This document shows, piece by piece, positions 35,688-44,012 of a DNA stretch of 64,000 nt. Position numbers and translations under genes: made by a program. Under the pieces are notes generated by a model that was not told the origin of the DNA, searched no databases, and worked only from the letters and a program-made list of their open reading frames with translations. Source of the DNA: CAXBCP01 sp963977005 (lineage in GTDB: Bacteria; Pseudomonadota; Alphaproteobacteria; MPNO01; UBA830); assembly GCA_963977005.1 (NCBI GenBank), contig CAXBMQ010000023.1:9560-73559 (forward strand), in the 5' to 3' direction. How positions within the stretch are numbered: position 1 is the stretch's first letter; each line of letters begins with the position of its first letter.

Positions 35688-36731
35688 ATGTCGAGCATGG
35701 GACCTGAATCCGTAAAACCAAGGCGGGGCGCCGGTGGTGGCGGACTGTCGCTCAGTGTCGGTCTGACGCCGAACCTGCGCACGCGCCCGATCCTCGACGG
35801 CATGTTCCATGCCGACGGGGTCGATATGACCTGCCTGGAACTGCACCCGTCGGAACTGTTCTGGCGCCAGCTAAAATTTGCGGAGTTCGATGTCGCCGAA
35901 ATGTCGATGTCCTCCATGCTTATGGCGATCGCGGGCGGCGACGACCGCTTTATCGGTCTGCCGGTTTTTACGACCCATTATTTCTTCCAGAACTGGATTC
36001 TGGTGCGCAAGGATTCCGGCATCGAAAAGCCGGAGGATTTTGCCGGGCGCCGTATAGGTGTGCCGGAATACCAGCAAACGGCGGCGCTGTGGTCGCGCGG
36101 GGTCTTGCAGCATGAGTTCGGCGTCGCACCCAAGGACATGGAATTCTGGATGGAGCGTACGCCGGATATCAGCCATGGCGGGTCCACCGGCTTCGAGCCA
36201 CCCGAAGGCGTCACCGTCCACCGAATTCCGGCGGAGACCAATATGGGCGAAATGCTGCTGGCGGGCGAACTGGATGCGACGCTGCTGTATCTGCCCGGCG
36301 GCAATCTGGTCGACCGCAGCACGGCCGACCTGTTCAACCATCCGAATTTCGGTCCGCTCTTCCCGGACCCTTACGCGGAGGGCAAACGTTATTACGAAAA
36401 GACCGGCATGTACCCGATCAACCACGGCATGGTCATCAAGCGCGAACTTGCCGAAAAACATCCCTGGATCGTCCTGAATGTATACAAGGCGTTCGAGGAT
36501 GCCGCGAATTATTGCGACCAGCAGCGCAAGGCGATGATGGTCAATCATATCGAAACCGGCCTGTTACCGCCGGAAGCCGAAGCCGCAATCGCGACGCCGC
36601 TGATCAGGCACGGCGTCGTCGCCAACCGCAAGGAACTGGAGGCGATTGCGCTGTATTCATACGAGCAGGGCCTGACCCCGCGTCAGCTCACGCTTGAGGA
36701 AATGTTCGCGGCCAGCACGCTGGACAAATAA
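35688..36731 (+). CDS. 4,5-dihydroxyphthalate decarboxylase-like protein (periplasmic-binding-protein fold)
   Basis: This 347-residue protein lacks a signal peptide but has the fold of NMT1/ThiY-type substrate-binding proteins, as phthalate-pathway decarboxylases do. Landmarks are LSVGLTPNLRTRPILDG, FDVAEMSMSSMLMAIAGGDD, GLPVFTTHYFFQN, FAGRRIGVPEYQQTAALWSR and YPINHGMVIKRELAEKHPW. These blocks are those of 4,5-dihydroxyphthalate decarboxylase. The start is ATG 35688, seven bases after GAGGAG. Its neighbours (class II aldolase, transporter, LigAB) agree with degradation of an aromatic dicarboxylate. No membrane or ATPase subunit of an ABC importer is nearby, arguing against a transport role. 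Confidence 0.82.
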   Translation: MSSMGPESVKPRRGAGGGGLSLSVGLTPNLRTRPILDGMFHADGVDMTCLELHPSELFWRQLKFAEFDVAEMSMSSMLMAIAGGDDRFIGLPVFTTHYFFQNWILVRKDSGIEKPEDFAGRRIGVPEYQQTAALWSRGVLQHEFGVAPKDMEFWMERTPDISHGGSTGFEPPEGVTVHRIPAETNMGEMLLAGELDATLLYLPGGNLVDRSTADLFNHPNFGPLFPDPYAEGKRYYEKTGMYPINHGMVIKRELAEKHPWIVLNVYKAFEDAANYCDQQRKAMMVNHIETGLLPPEAEAAIATPLIRHGVVANRKELEAIALYSYEQGLTPRQLTLEEMFAASTLDK

Positions 36732-36761
36732 ACAAACAGGAAGACATCCGCGGGATCGGGA

Positions 36762-37736
36762 TCAGTAAAGTCCCATCCCGCGGGCTTTCTGCGTCACCAG
36801 CGCCAGCACGGATTCCGATACCGGCATCGGCGTGCCGGTCGCGCGGCCGATTTCCACGACGGCGCCGACGATGGCATCGATCTCGGGCGGCCGGGATCTG
36901 TCGAAATCCTGCAGCATCGAGGTTCTGAAATCCCCGAGCGACGCGCCCATGGTTGTGCGCTCGTCCGCTGTCATCCCCGGCTCGAGTCCGATACGACGTC
37001 CCGCTTCGGCAGCTTCCTCGAACAGATCCCCGCAGAGTTTCCGCAATCCCTGGTCGGCCCCGATTTCGCCGTTGGTCGCTCCCGTTAGCGACGATACCGG
37101 CGCGAAATTGAAATTACCCAGGAGCTTGAGCCAGATTTCCTGGCGCAGGTTGTCGGTGACAGTTGCTGACAGGGTGGTACCCTCGAATGCCGCCGCGAAC
37201 GCAGTTAAGCGGTCGGTCAGACCACCCGTCGCCTCGCCCAGGATCAGCCGATTATCGGCGACATGCCGGATAACGCCCGGTTCGGGCACCATCGACCCCA
37301 TATGGACGACACATCCCATCACCCTGTGGACCGGGATCGCCGCCGCCAGGGCGCCGTCCGGATCGAGCTTCGGTACGGAGATGTCCGGGCCGTTTTTTGG
37401 AAAACCCTCGAAAAACCACCATGGAATCCCGTTCATTGCCGGAACGACGGCGGTGTCCGGGCCGAGCAGAGGCGCAATGCCCGCGGCAACGGACGGCATC
37501 GCGGGGGCCTTTACGGCAACGACAACGATATCCTGCGGACCGAAATCGGCGGGGGTGTCGCTTGCCGCCACCTGCACCGTGAAATCCTGACCGCCGGTTT
37601 GCACCCGGCAACCATTGGCCCGCAACGCATCCAGGTGCGCACCACGCGCGATCAGACTGACATCATGCCCCGCATTGGCGAGAACGCCGCCGATAACCCC
37701 GCCGATCGACCCGGCGCCAAAAATACAGATTTTCAT
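36762..37736 (-). CDS. 2-dehydropantoate 2-reductase-family (PanE/ApbA) oxidoreductase
   Basis: This 324-residue NADP-dependent ketoacid reductase shows the Rossmann motif GAGSIGG (7-13), IVVVAVKAPAMPSV and the C-terminal domain with QEIWLKLLGNFNFAPVSSLT. PanE makes pantoate, but paralogues embedded in catabolic operons are common. The ATG overlaps the stop of the reductive-dehalogenase homologue (ATGA), so this copy is probably a pathway reductase on a 2-oxo acid rather than the housekeeping PanE (inference). Confidence 0.87.
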   Translation of the reverse strand: MKICIFGAGSIGGVIGGVLANAGHDVSLIARGAHLDALRANGCRVQTGGQDFTVQVAASDTPADFGPQDIVVVAVKAPAMPSVAAGIAPLLGPDTAVVPAMNGIPWWFFEGFPKNGPDISVPKLDPDGALAAAIPVHRVMGCVVHMGSMVPEPGVIRHVADNRLILGEATGGLTDRLTAFAAAFEGTTLSATVTDNLRQEIWLKLLGNFNFAPVSSLTGATNGEIGADQGLRKLCGDLFEEAAEAGRRIGLEPGMTADERTTMGASLGDFRTSMLQDFDRSRPPEIDAIVGAVVEIGRATGTPMPVSESVLALVTQKARGMGLY

Positions 37737-39931
37737 TTTTCGTCGGCGTAGGGGCTGATTGTGCGTTCCTTGATCTCGCCGTCGCCGACTAGCGGTGTCG
37801 GGATATAGTGCGCAGGCGTCGCACCGCCCGCGGCGACCCGGGCCCGCGCTTCATCCGGGGTCTCGAGCACCGATTTTGCCGCGAGGGCTTCCTTGCGGTT
37901 GACGGGAAATGCACCCGGCTGGTCGGGCGCCGGCATCATGTTGGCGTGATAGTAGGCGACCTTCTGGCCATCGATATCGACCGGTTTGCCGGGCTCGATG
38001 TCGCGCTCGTTCGTCGCCTTGGCATCGGTGGTGACGCCGTCGATGATCTCGTGGTCGAACCACCACTTCTTGAGCGGATTGCGCATCCCGTTGCCGAGCT
38101 TGTCGTCCATCCAGGCGGCGATCGGCACCATCAGCGGTTTCAGGAACATCGCATTCACCCCGAGCCAGCTTGCGGCGCGCGTCACCAGCGCGCCGTCGAG
38201 ATCGATGACCTTGTTGAGCGGGCAGGTCTTCATACAGCGCCCGCAGGCCGACCCCTTCGAATTCGTAAGACGATAGCGGGTGCAGCGTTCGACATCGGGC
38301 TTCCAGATCTCGTAGCCGTTGAACATCACCTTGTCGCCATGCGGGATCGCATCGCACGGGCATTCGCGATCGCATTTATGGCAGGAGCTACAGAACTTCT
38401 GCAGGCCGAAATCGATCGGCTTGTCGACTTCGAGCGGCATATCGGTGGTCAGCACCACCGATTTGAAGCGCGGGCCGACAAACGGATTGAGCACAAGTTC
38501 GCCGATGCGGCTCATCTCGCCCAGACCGGCCCAGAGGATCAACGGGATATGCAGCACGTCGCTCGCCGCATTGGTCTGCGATTGCGCCGGAAAGCCCAGA
38601 CCGCGCAACGTTTCGCCCATAATACCGGCAATTTCGGCACCGCGCAGATACCCGCGCATGGACTGCACGCCGGACATCCAGTCATCGCCGCTGGCGCCTT
38701 CCATGGTCTCGTAGCCCTGGTCGATCAGCATCACCACGGCGTATTTGTGATACATCTCGATCGGCGTGCCGTCTTCCTTGTGAGAATTCCACGCATAGCG
38801 CGGAATTTCGCAGATGCCCGTCAGGTCCGAACCAAGAAAATAGGACAGCGCCTTGATCGCTTTGGCATTTGCCGCAGGATCGCCGTAATCGCTTTTATCC
38901 GTGTTTTCGGCAACGTCGCCGCCCTGATGCGGCACCATTGAGCGGATAACCTTGAGCAGGCTCATGCCCAGAGGGTGCTTGAACGAAAACCGCGCCCGTT
39001 CGCGTTGCGATTTTTCGCCGAGATCGCCCTGCAGGGAGCGTTCGAAGAACGCGGCGCGTTTTGGCACGCGCGGCACCTCGTCATCCAGGATCAGCGTGGT
39101 CGGCCGGTCGATCCGTTTGACCTGTTCCATCGGGTAGCGGCTGTCATGGGACTTTCTGTGCGCCCGGCGGTTGCGCTCGCGCCCCGATGTCGCCCCGTTG
39201 ATGCCTTTCCAGTACGCCTTGTCGCGCGCGTTCGCCGCCGACGCGGCAAGCGGCAGATCGCAGGCGAGGTCATAACTGGTAGACACGACCGCCAGCGTGA
39301 AGCCGTTCTCTATAAAGGGATTCGCGAGTCCGTTTTCCGTGCGGACACACAGACCGGCCATCACCGCGAGCCGGTCGCTGTCGAGCAGCTCGTCGCCCGC
39401 GATGTGAATCCGCGTATCGAAACCCATCTGGCGGATATGTCCCGAAACGCAGGCCGCGATCTCCAGCGCGCGCATTTCGTAAGACGATTCGACAGCGCCC
39501 TCGACCCAGTCGCGCGCCAGGTTGCCCCGATCCGGCAGACGCGGGTGTTCGCACAGCATGACGACGGCATGCGTGTGCCCTGCGACGGGATCGACGCCGG
39601 CCAGCCACGCGTTGTCGGCAAGTCGGCAAATGCCGACCTGGCTGGCATCCATGAAATACGCGCAGCCCTTTACGTCGACGGACCTGCGTTCGAGATCGGA
39701 CGGCACGGGCGCTTCCTTCTCCACCGCTTCGCCCTCGATGAACCGGGTAAACAGATCGCGGTATTTAACCGCCGCCTTCCCGAGCTCTCCCGTCGCCGGC
39801 GCAGCGGCTTTTGGCACTGTTCTCTCCCGCGCGCTCTCGGCGGCTAGGATCGTCTCATCCCGTTCCAGCCCCTCCAGCGGAAACGTACCGAGATGAAAGG
39901 GCCGGTTCTTTGAATCGGGATAGAACAGCAT
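37733..39931 (-). CDS. Cytoplasmic reductive dehalogenase homologue (corrinoid/two [4Fe-4S] protein)
   Basis: This 732-residue protein has the hallmark double ferredoxin motif of reductive dehalogenases: CSSCHKCDRECP (Cys514, 517, 520, 524) and, after Cys550, CGRCMKTCP (Cys563, 566, 570). The corrinoid-binding-like domain occurs twice: AYFMDASQVGICRLADNAW (about 90-110) matches SYFLGSDLTGICEIPRYAW in the middle, and the sequences that follow align (MLCEHP.. with MLIDQG.., NGFTLAVVSTSYDLACDLPL with FKSVVLTTDMPLEVDKPI). No Tat signal is present, so it is a cytoplasmic enzyme like the aerobic NpRdhA type; no membrane anchor RdhB is near. The operon with CHM isomerase and a PanE-like reductase suggests removal of halogen from an aromatic intermediate. 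Other corrinoid or epoxyqueuosine-reductase-like roles are possible. Confidence 0.85.
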   Translation of the reverse strand: MLFYPDSKNRPFHLGTFPLEGLERDETILAAESARERTVPKAAAPATGELGKAAVKYRDLFTRFIEGEAVEKEAPVPSDLERRSVDVKGCAYFMDASQVGICRLADNAWLAGVDPVAGHTHAVVMLCEHPRLPDRGNLARDWVEGAVESSYEMRALEIAACVSGHIRQMGFDTRIHIAGDELLDSDRLAVMAGLCVRTENGLANPFIENGFTLAVVSTSYDLACDLPLAASAANARDKAYWKGINGATSGRERNRRAHRKSHDSRYPMEQVKRIDRPTTLILDDEVPRVPKRAAFFERSLQGDLGEKSQRERARFSFKHPLGMSLLKVIRSMVPHQGGDVAENTDKSDYGDPAANAKAIKALSYFLGSDLTGICEIPRYAWNSHKEDGTPIEMYHKYAVVMLIDQGYETMEGASGDDWMSGVQSMRGYLRGAEIAGIMGETLRGLGFPAQSQTNAASDVLHIPLILWAGLGEMSRIGELVLNPFVGPRFKSVVLTTDMPLEVDKPIDFGLQKFCSSCHKCDRECPCDAIPHGDKVMFNGYEIWKPDVERCTRYRLTNSKGSACGRCMKTCPLNKVIDLDGALVTRAASWLGVNAMFLKPLMVPIAAWMDDKLGNGMRNPLKKWWFDHEIIDGVTTDAKATNERDIEPGKPVDIDGQKVAYYHANMMPAPDQPGAFPVNRKEALAAKSVLETPDEARARVAAGGATPAHYIPTPLVGDGEIKERTISPYADEK

Positions 39932-39954
39932 GGGCGCGGTCTCCGTTTTGGCAG

Positions 39955-40371
39955 TTACTCGGCGGCCTGTTCAGCGCTTTCGGCGGCGCGCCGATCGAGC
40001 CAGTCCTGCGTATTGTTTTTCTTCCAGGTCAGGACAGGGTGGATTTCCTGGATTTCCATCGAAATATTCAGCGCCCGCGTCTCGGCAAGCGCTGCGAGAT
40101 GGTCGCAAATCACGGCGTAGATCCTGTCGCCCGCGGTTTTGAGCCGGTCTTCCTCGCGGCCATGACCGACGCGCAGGATCGTATGAACGAAAGCATTGTC
40201 GGGATGACCGTCCGATATGTGATAGCGCGGCCGTGCCTCGCCCCGCACACGAATGCCGCTGCGGGCGAAAACACCTGTCTCAACACCCGTATCGCACAGT
40301 TTGGGAAACAGGATATCGGTACGGATCTCGTCTTCGATATTTGTCGAATATTCGACGATCATGTGCGGCAT
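39955..40371 (-). CDS. 5-carboxymethyl-2-hydroxymuconate delta-isomerase-like protein
   Basis: This 138-residue protein begins MPHMIVEYSTNIED; after Met removal Pro becomes the catalytic N-terminal residue, as in HpaF and other tautomerase-superfamily isomerases. Conserved downstream elements include YHISDGHPDNAFVHTILRVG and LNISMEIQEIHPVLTWKKNN. AGGAGG lies five bases before the ATG. In homoprotocatechuate degradation this isomerase acts on the open-ring product before the FAH-family decarboxylase/isomerase, one of which is encoded divergently next door. It is the first gene of the leftward operon with the RdhA and PanE homologues. Confidence 0.88.
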   Translation of the reverse strand: MPHMIVEYSTNIEDEIRTDILFPKLCDTGVETGVFARSGIRVRGEARPRYHISDGHPDNAFVHTILRVGHGREEDRLKTAGDRIYAVICDHLAALAETRALNISMEIQEIHPVLTWKKNNTQDWLDRRAAESAEQAAE

Positions 40372-40474
40372 CGCTTCCTCCTGCGGGCTTCTCGCCCGGC
40401 GTCGCGACAGTTATTGTGGCAGATGATGCCGTAACGTCCGGCAAACCGCCAGATTTAGTTGGGGAGACAACAAC

Positions 40475-41335
40475 GTGAAAATAGTATCATTCGAGACTGG
40501 TGGGAACACTTCTTTCGGCATCGAGAAAAACGGGGCGATTGTCGATCTCGGCGGGCGGGTCGACGGCGCAACCGTGGCCGAGGATCTGCTGATTCCGGAA
40601 CTTCAGGCAAAAGCCGCGGCCATCGCTGCGACCGCCGACGGAGATGTCGCGACCGCCGATGTGACGCTCCGGATACCGGTCCTGCATCCGGAGAAAATTC
40701 TGTGCATCGGCGTCAATTATGCCAACCGCAACGAGGAATATGCCGACGCCGCACCGACGCCGGCATATCCGAGCATGTTCTTTCGCGTACCGGGATCGTT
40801 CGTCGGCCATAACGTGCCGATCGTCCGCCCGCCCGAATCCGAACAGCTGGATTACGAGGGAGAGATCGCCATCGTCATCGGCGAGGGCGGCCGCCGCATT
40901 CCGCGCGAAACCGCGGAGAACCATATTGCGGCGCTGACCTGCCTGAACGAAGGCACCATTCGCGACTGGCTGCGCCACGGCAAATTCAACGTCACCCAGG
41001 GCAAGAATTTCGACAAAACCGGTTCCATCGGTCCGTGGATGGTGACGGCCGACGAATTCGGCGGTTACGGCGACATGGCGATCGAGACCCGCGTGAACGG
41101 CGAGGTCCGGCAAAAAGACACGACCGCCAGCCTGATGTTCGATTTCGCCTATCTGGTAAGCTACGTGTCGACGATCATGACGCTCAAACGCGGCGACATC
41201 ATTTCCACGGGCACGCCCATCGGGGCCGGCGCCCGTTTCGACCCGCCGGTCTGGCTGAAACCCGGCGACGTGCTGGAGGTCGAGGCCGAAGGCATCGGCA
41301 TCCTGCGCAACGGGATTGTCGACGAGGCCGTCTGA
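40475..41335 (+). CDS. Fumarylacetoacetate hydrolase-family protein
   Basis: This 286-residue enzyme starts at GTG 40475 with GGGGAG upstream. Family motifs are EKILCIGVNYANRNEEY, the metal site LDYEGEIAIVIGEGG, WLRHGKFNVTQGKNFDKTG, and GDIISTGTPIGAG. Members hydrolyse or decarboxylate 2,4-dioxo or 2-hydroxydienoate acids made by meta-cleavage. Divergent from CHM isomerase and convergent with ligB, it probably processes the ring-fission product of this island. The short form differs clearly from the 440-residue true fumarylacetoacetase at 2930. Confidence 0.92.
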   Translation: MKIVSFETGGNTSFGIEKNGAIVDLGGRVDGATVAEDLLIPELQAKAAAIAATADGDVATADVTLRIPVLHPEKILCIGVNYANRNEEYADAAPTPAYPSMFFRVPGSFVGHNVPIVRPPESEQLDYEGEIAIVIGEGGRRIPRETAENHIAALTCLNEGTIRDWLRHGKFNVTQGKNFDKTGSIGPWMVTADEFGGYGDMAIETRVNGEVRQKDTTASLMFDFAYLVSYVSTIMTLKRGDIISTGTPIGAGARFDPPVWLKPGDVLEVEAEGIGILRNGIVDEAV

Positions 41336-41341
41336 AACCCG

Positions 41342-42163
41342 TCAGACGACATTCATGGTGGCTACCGTGCAGCCGACGGCAAAAACCGGGATCGGCGCGT
41401 AGAACAGGATTTCGCCTGTCGCGCCCTCGGTCGCGCCGGCAACGGCGATAAACGTGCGGATCTCGAACCCGCCCTGCCCGCCGTCGCGATAGGTTTCTTC
41501 GTCGGTATAGGACAGCAGTTCCCGCCGCCGGTTATTTATAAATCGGTCAAGGAATTGGCGGTCCCAGTCCTCGTTGATCTTTCCTGAATCGGGTGTTGCC
41601 GGCCAGTGGGAGATTCCGCCGGTCCCGACGACGGCGATTTTTTCCGGCGCCGCATCGCAGGCCACACGCAGGGCCTTGCCGAATTTCCAGGCACGGTGCA
41701 GCGGGGTCAGCGGCGGCCCCTGGCAATTGATATTCACCGGTATGACCGGCATGTCGTATCGCGGTGTCAGGAAATGGAGCGGCACCATGATGCCGTGATC
41801 GAATTGCCATTCCTCGGCATAGGCGACATCGATCTCGTTCATGATATTGACGATCAGCCGGCGCGACAGGTCGGGCGCGCCGGGAACATCGGTGCGTTTG
41901 ATACCGAGCCATGCTTCGTCTTCTATTGGCCCTTTATAGGTGTCGCCCATGCCGATACAAAACGCGGGCATATTATCCATGAAAAAATTCGCGAAATGCT
42001 CGGCGCCGATGACGACCAGGGCCTCGGCACCTGAATCTTCAATCGCCTGTCGCATCCGGTCGAAGCCTTCATACAGACCGTCGCGCAGGACGGGATCGGC
42101 GCGGTCGGCGCGGCCGGTGATTCCCGGCGCGTGGCTGCAAACGCCTGCGAACACCAACGGCAT
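41342..42163 (-). CDS. LigB-type extradiol dioxygenase catalytic subunit
   Basis: This 273-residue protein belongs to the type II extradiol dioxygenases (LigB superfamily). Metal and catalytic histidines occur in VCSHAPG (His11), IGAEHFANF (His56), FDHGIMVPLHFL and GGISHWPATPDSGKINEDWD. The ATG at 42163 overlaps the ligA-like stop by one base (TGATG), so the subunits are coupled. Such two-subunit enzymes open protocatechuate, gallate or related catechols at the 4,5 position. Its substrate here is probably a carboxylated catechol arising from the dihydroxyphthalate-type decarboxylase (inference). Confidence 0.92.
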   Translation of the reverse strand: MPLVFAGVCSHAPGITGRADRADPVLRDGLYEGFDRMRQAIEDSGAEALVVIGAEHFANFFMDNMPAFCIGMGDTYKGPIEDEAWLGIKRTDVPGAPDLSRRLIVNIMNEIDVAYAEEWQFDHGIMVPLHFLTPRYDMPVIPVNINCQGPPLTPLHRAWKFGKALRVACDAAPEKIAVVGTGGISHWPATPDSGKINEDWDRQFLDRFINNRRRELLSYTDEETYRDGGQGGFEIRTFIAVAGATEGATGEILFYAPIPVFAVGCTVATMNVV

Positions 42164-42468
42164 CAGACGTCCCCGACCATGGCGTAGATACCGGCGCGGA
42201 CCGGCCCGTGCTCGGCGACGCCATCGCGCATCGCCTGCAGATAGTCGTCCCATTCAAACTTCTTCAGCGCCGCATAGTGCATCAGCAACTGACCGTTGAT
42301 GCCGAGCACGTAGAGCAAGCCGATATCCGGGGTACGAATGGCCGTCAGTTCCTCCTCGGTCAGATCGTACCCGGCGAGTACGCTGTCCATGTCGTCGACG
42401 AACCGGGCCCGCGTGTCTGCATCCCGATTGAGCTGGTAGAGAAGTTTCTGGACGTAATAGAGGCTCAT
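42163..42468 (-). CDS. LigA-type extradiol dioxygenase small subunit
   Basis: This 101-residue helical protein matches the alpha subunit of protocatechuate 4,5-dioxygenase: YVQKLLYQLNRDADTRARFV, YDLTEEELTAIRTPDIGLLY and LGINGQLLMHYAALKKFEWD. It lids the active site of the catalytic subunit encoded immediately downstream. The start at 42468 lies one base after the end of the amidohydrolase stop codon, so the three genes are translated as a unit. Confidence 0.92.
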   Translation of the reverse strand: MSLYYVQKLLYQLNRDADTRARFVDDMDSVLAGYDLTEEELTAIRTPDIGLLYVLGINGQLLMHYAALKKFEWDDYLQAMRDGVAEHGPVRAGIYAMVGDV

Positions 42469-42469
42469 C

Positions 42470-43465
42470 TCACCGCGCCAGCAGCCGCTCGGCATTGCCG
42501 TGCAGGATCGCCTGACGCTCCGACCCGTCGATCCGCGCATCGCGGATGGCCCCGAGTGTCCAGTCGGTACTGAAAATCGGACAATCCGTGCCCATCACGA
42601 TCCGGTCTGCGCCGAAGATCGATACCGCCAGTTCGAGCGACCGCGCGCCGAGCGACGAACAATCCACATGCAGCCGCCTGGTCCGGCTCATCGGCCGGTC
42701 GCCTTCGATCTCGCGGGTCTCGGCGACATGCTCCATGCGTTCGATTACCATCGGCAGGGTACCGCCGAGATTGGCCATATGAACGGTGACATTCGAATAA
42801 TCGTCGAGAAAATCGGAGAACAGCAGCGTCGCCGTCGCATGGGCAACGCTCGCCTGCACGTCGAGCGCCTGCCGGGCGAAGGCGAGATCGGCAAACGGGC
42901 TGGAAGGCGCGGGCGACCCCGGCGCCGGCACCTGGTCGGGACGGCGGCCCGGGTGGATAAAGAAATGAACGCCCAGTTCGTTGCCGGTCTCGAACAGCGG
43001 CCGCAGTTTTTCCGCTTCCGCGATGGTCAGGAAGGCATTGTTCGGCAGGATTGCGCCGGCAAGACCTAGCTCCGCGCAGCCCCGCCGCAGTTCGGCGACA
43101 GCTAGATCCATATCCGCGAAAGGAAGTGCGGCCAGACCGGTAAACCGGTCCGGGTGGGCAAGACTGACCGCGGCGACCGCATCGTTGAACAGACCGAGCA
43201 GGGGGGCGGCTTCATCGACCGGACGGCTGTCGAGCCCGAAGAGGCCCGGAAACGACAGTAGCTGCCGGTCGACGCCGCGTTCGTCCATGAAAGCGATACG
43301 CCCCGCCATGTCCGAATAGTCGTCGCCGAATGCCAGCGCACCGATCGGCAGGTGGATCCGTTCCGCGCCACCGGGCATCTCCTCGATCCACGGCGCTTCG
43401 CGGCGTTTACGCAGCGCATCCGCCATCTGCGCAGGTACGAAATGGGCATGCATGTCGATCGTCAT
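42470..43465 (-). CDS. Amidohydrolase of the ACMSD-like family
   Basis: This 331-residue metal-dependent TIM-barrel protein begins TIDMHAHFVPAQMADALRKR, contains FFIHPGRRP and MANLGGTLPMVIERMEHV, and ends with the active-site Asp in IVMGTDCPIFSTDW. It heads the amidohydrolase-ligA-ligB operon and probably hydrolyses or decarboxylates an intermediate before or after ring opening. GGGGAGG precedes the ATG. It is the same length as the amidohydrolase at 22465 but clearly diverged from it. Confidence 0.88.
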   Translation of the reverse strand: MTIDMHAHFVPAQMADALRKRREAPWIEEMPGGAERIHLPIGALAFGDDYSDMAGRIAFMDERGVDRQLLSFPGLFGLDSRPVDEAAPLLGLFNDAVAAVSLAHPDRFTGLAALPFADMDLAVAELRRGCAELGLAGAILPNNAFLTIAEAEKLRPLFETGNELGVHFFIHPGRRPDQVPAPGSPAPSSPFADLAFARQALDVQASVAHATATLLFSDFLDDYSNVTVHMANLGGTLPMVIERMEHVAETREIEGDRPMSRTRRLHVDCSSLGARSLELAVSIFGADRIVMGTDCPIFSTDWTLGAIRDARIDGSERQAILHGNAERLLAR

Positions 43466-43577
43466 CGCAAATTTTCCTCCCCGGATTTTGCGATAGCCTA
43501 GCACCGTGCCGCCCGGCTTGCATTCCCCCGATCATTGGTCATAGTCACGCCGATATTGCCGAAAAGGGAGAAAAAAA

Positions 43578-43949
43578 ATGGCGGTTACCAACACACCGAA
43601 CACCAAGGACATGCTGCAGAAGGACCTGTATGTGATTTTCACGCGGCCCGTCGCGCCGCGAGAGGAAATCATGAAACTGCTGCCGAAACATCTCGAACGC
43701 CAGGTCGAACTGGAAAAGCAGGGCATCCTGTTTGCCGCCGGCCCGATGGAGCCCGAAGACAGCGACAAGACCCGCACCGGCATGATCATCGTCCGCGCGG
43801 ATTCGTTCGAACATGCCAACGAGATCGCGATGGGCGACCCGTTCCACGCCGAGGGCCTGCGCGAATACGACGTCTGGAACTGGTCGATGAACGAAGGCAG
43901 CTTCACCGTCACGATCAACTATTCGGACAAGAGCGCCGACGTCGTCTGA
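43578..43949 (+). CDS. YciI-family protein
   Basis: This 123-residue protein has the YciI (ferredoxin-like alpha-beta barrel) pattern: YVIFTRPVAPREEIMKLLPK, LEKQGILFAAGPM, and ANEIAMGDPFHAEGL. Members near ring-cleavage genes are muconolactone isomerase-like or dehydrochlorinase-like small enzymes, but many are uncharacterised. AGGGAG sits upstream of the ATG. It stands alone between divergent and convergent neighbours and ends in a strong hairpin terminator. Confidence 0.85.
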   Translation: MAVTNTPNTKDMLQKDLYVIFTRPVAPREEIMKLLPKHLERQVELEKQGILFAAGPMEPEDSDKTRTGMIIVRADSFEHANEIAMGDPFHAEGLREYDVWNWSMNEGSFTVTINYSDKSADVV

Positions 43950-43965
43950 TTGGCAGAACACAGCC

Positions 43966-44003
43966 GTCATCCCGGCGCATGGCCGGGATGACGCATTTTT
44001 TCC
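43966..44003. terminator. Hairpin terminator between the YciI-like and FAH-family genes
   Basis: GTCATCCCGGC and GCCGGGATGAC form an 11-bp stem with loop GCATG, followed on the + strand by GCATTTTTT. It lies between two convergent genes and resembles the palindromic repeat at 2868, so a dispersed repeat may have been used as a terminator. Confidence 0.8.
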
Positions 44004-44012
44004 AGTTTCGCC

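Noticed and set aside
36762..37736. Housekeeping panE for pantothenate synthesis
   Set aside because: Coupling to the reductive-dehalogenase homologue and absence of other pan genes favour a catabolic paralogue, so no gene symbol is given.
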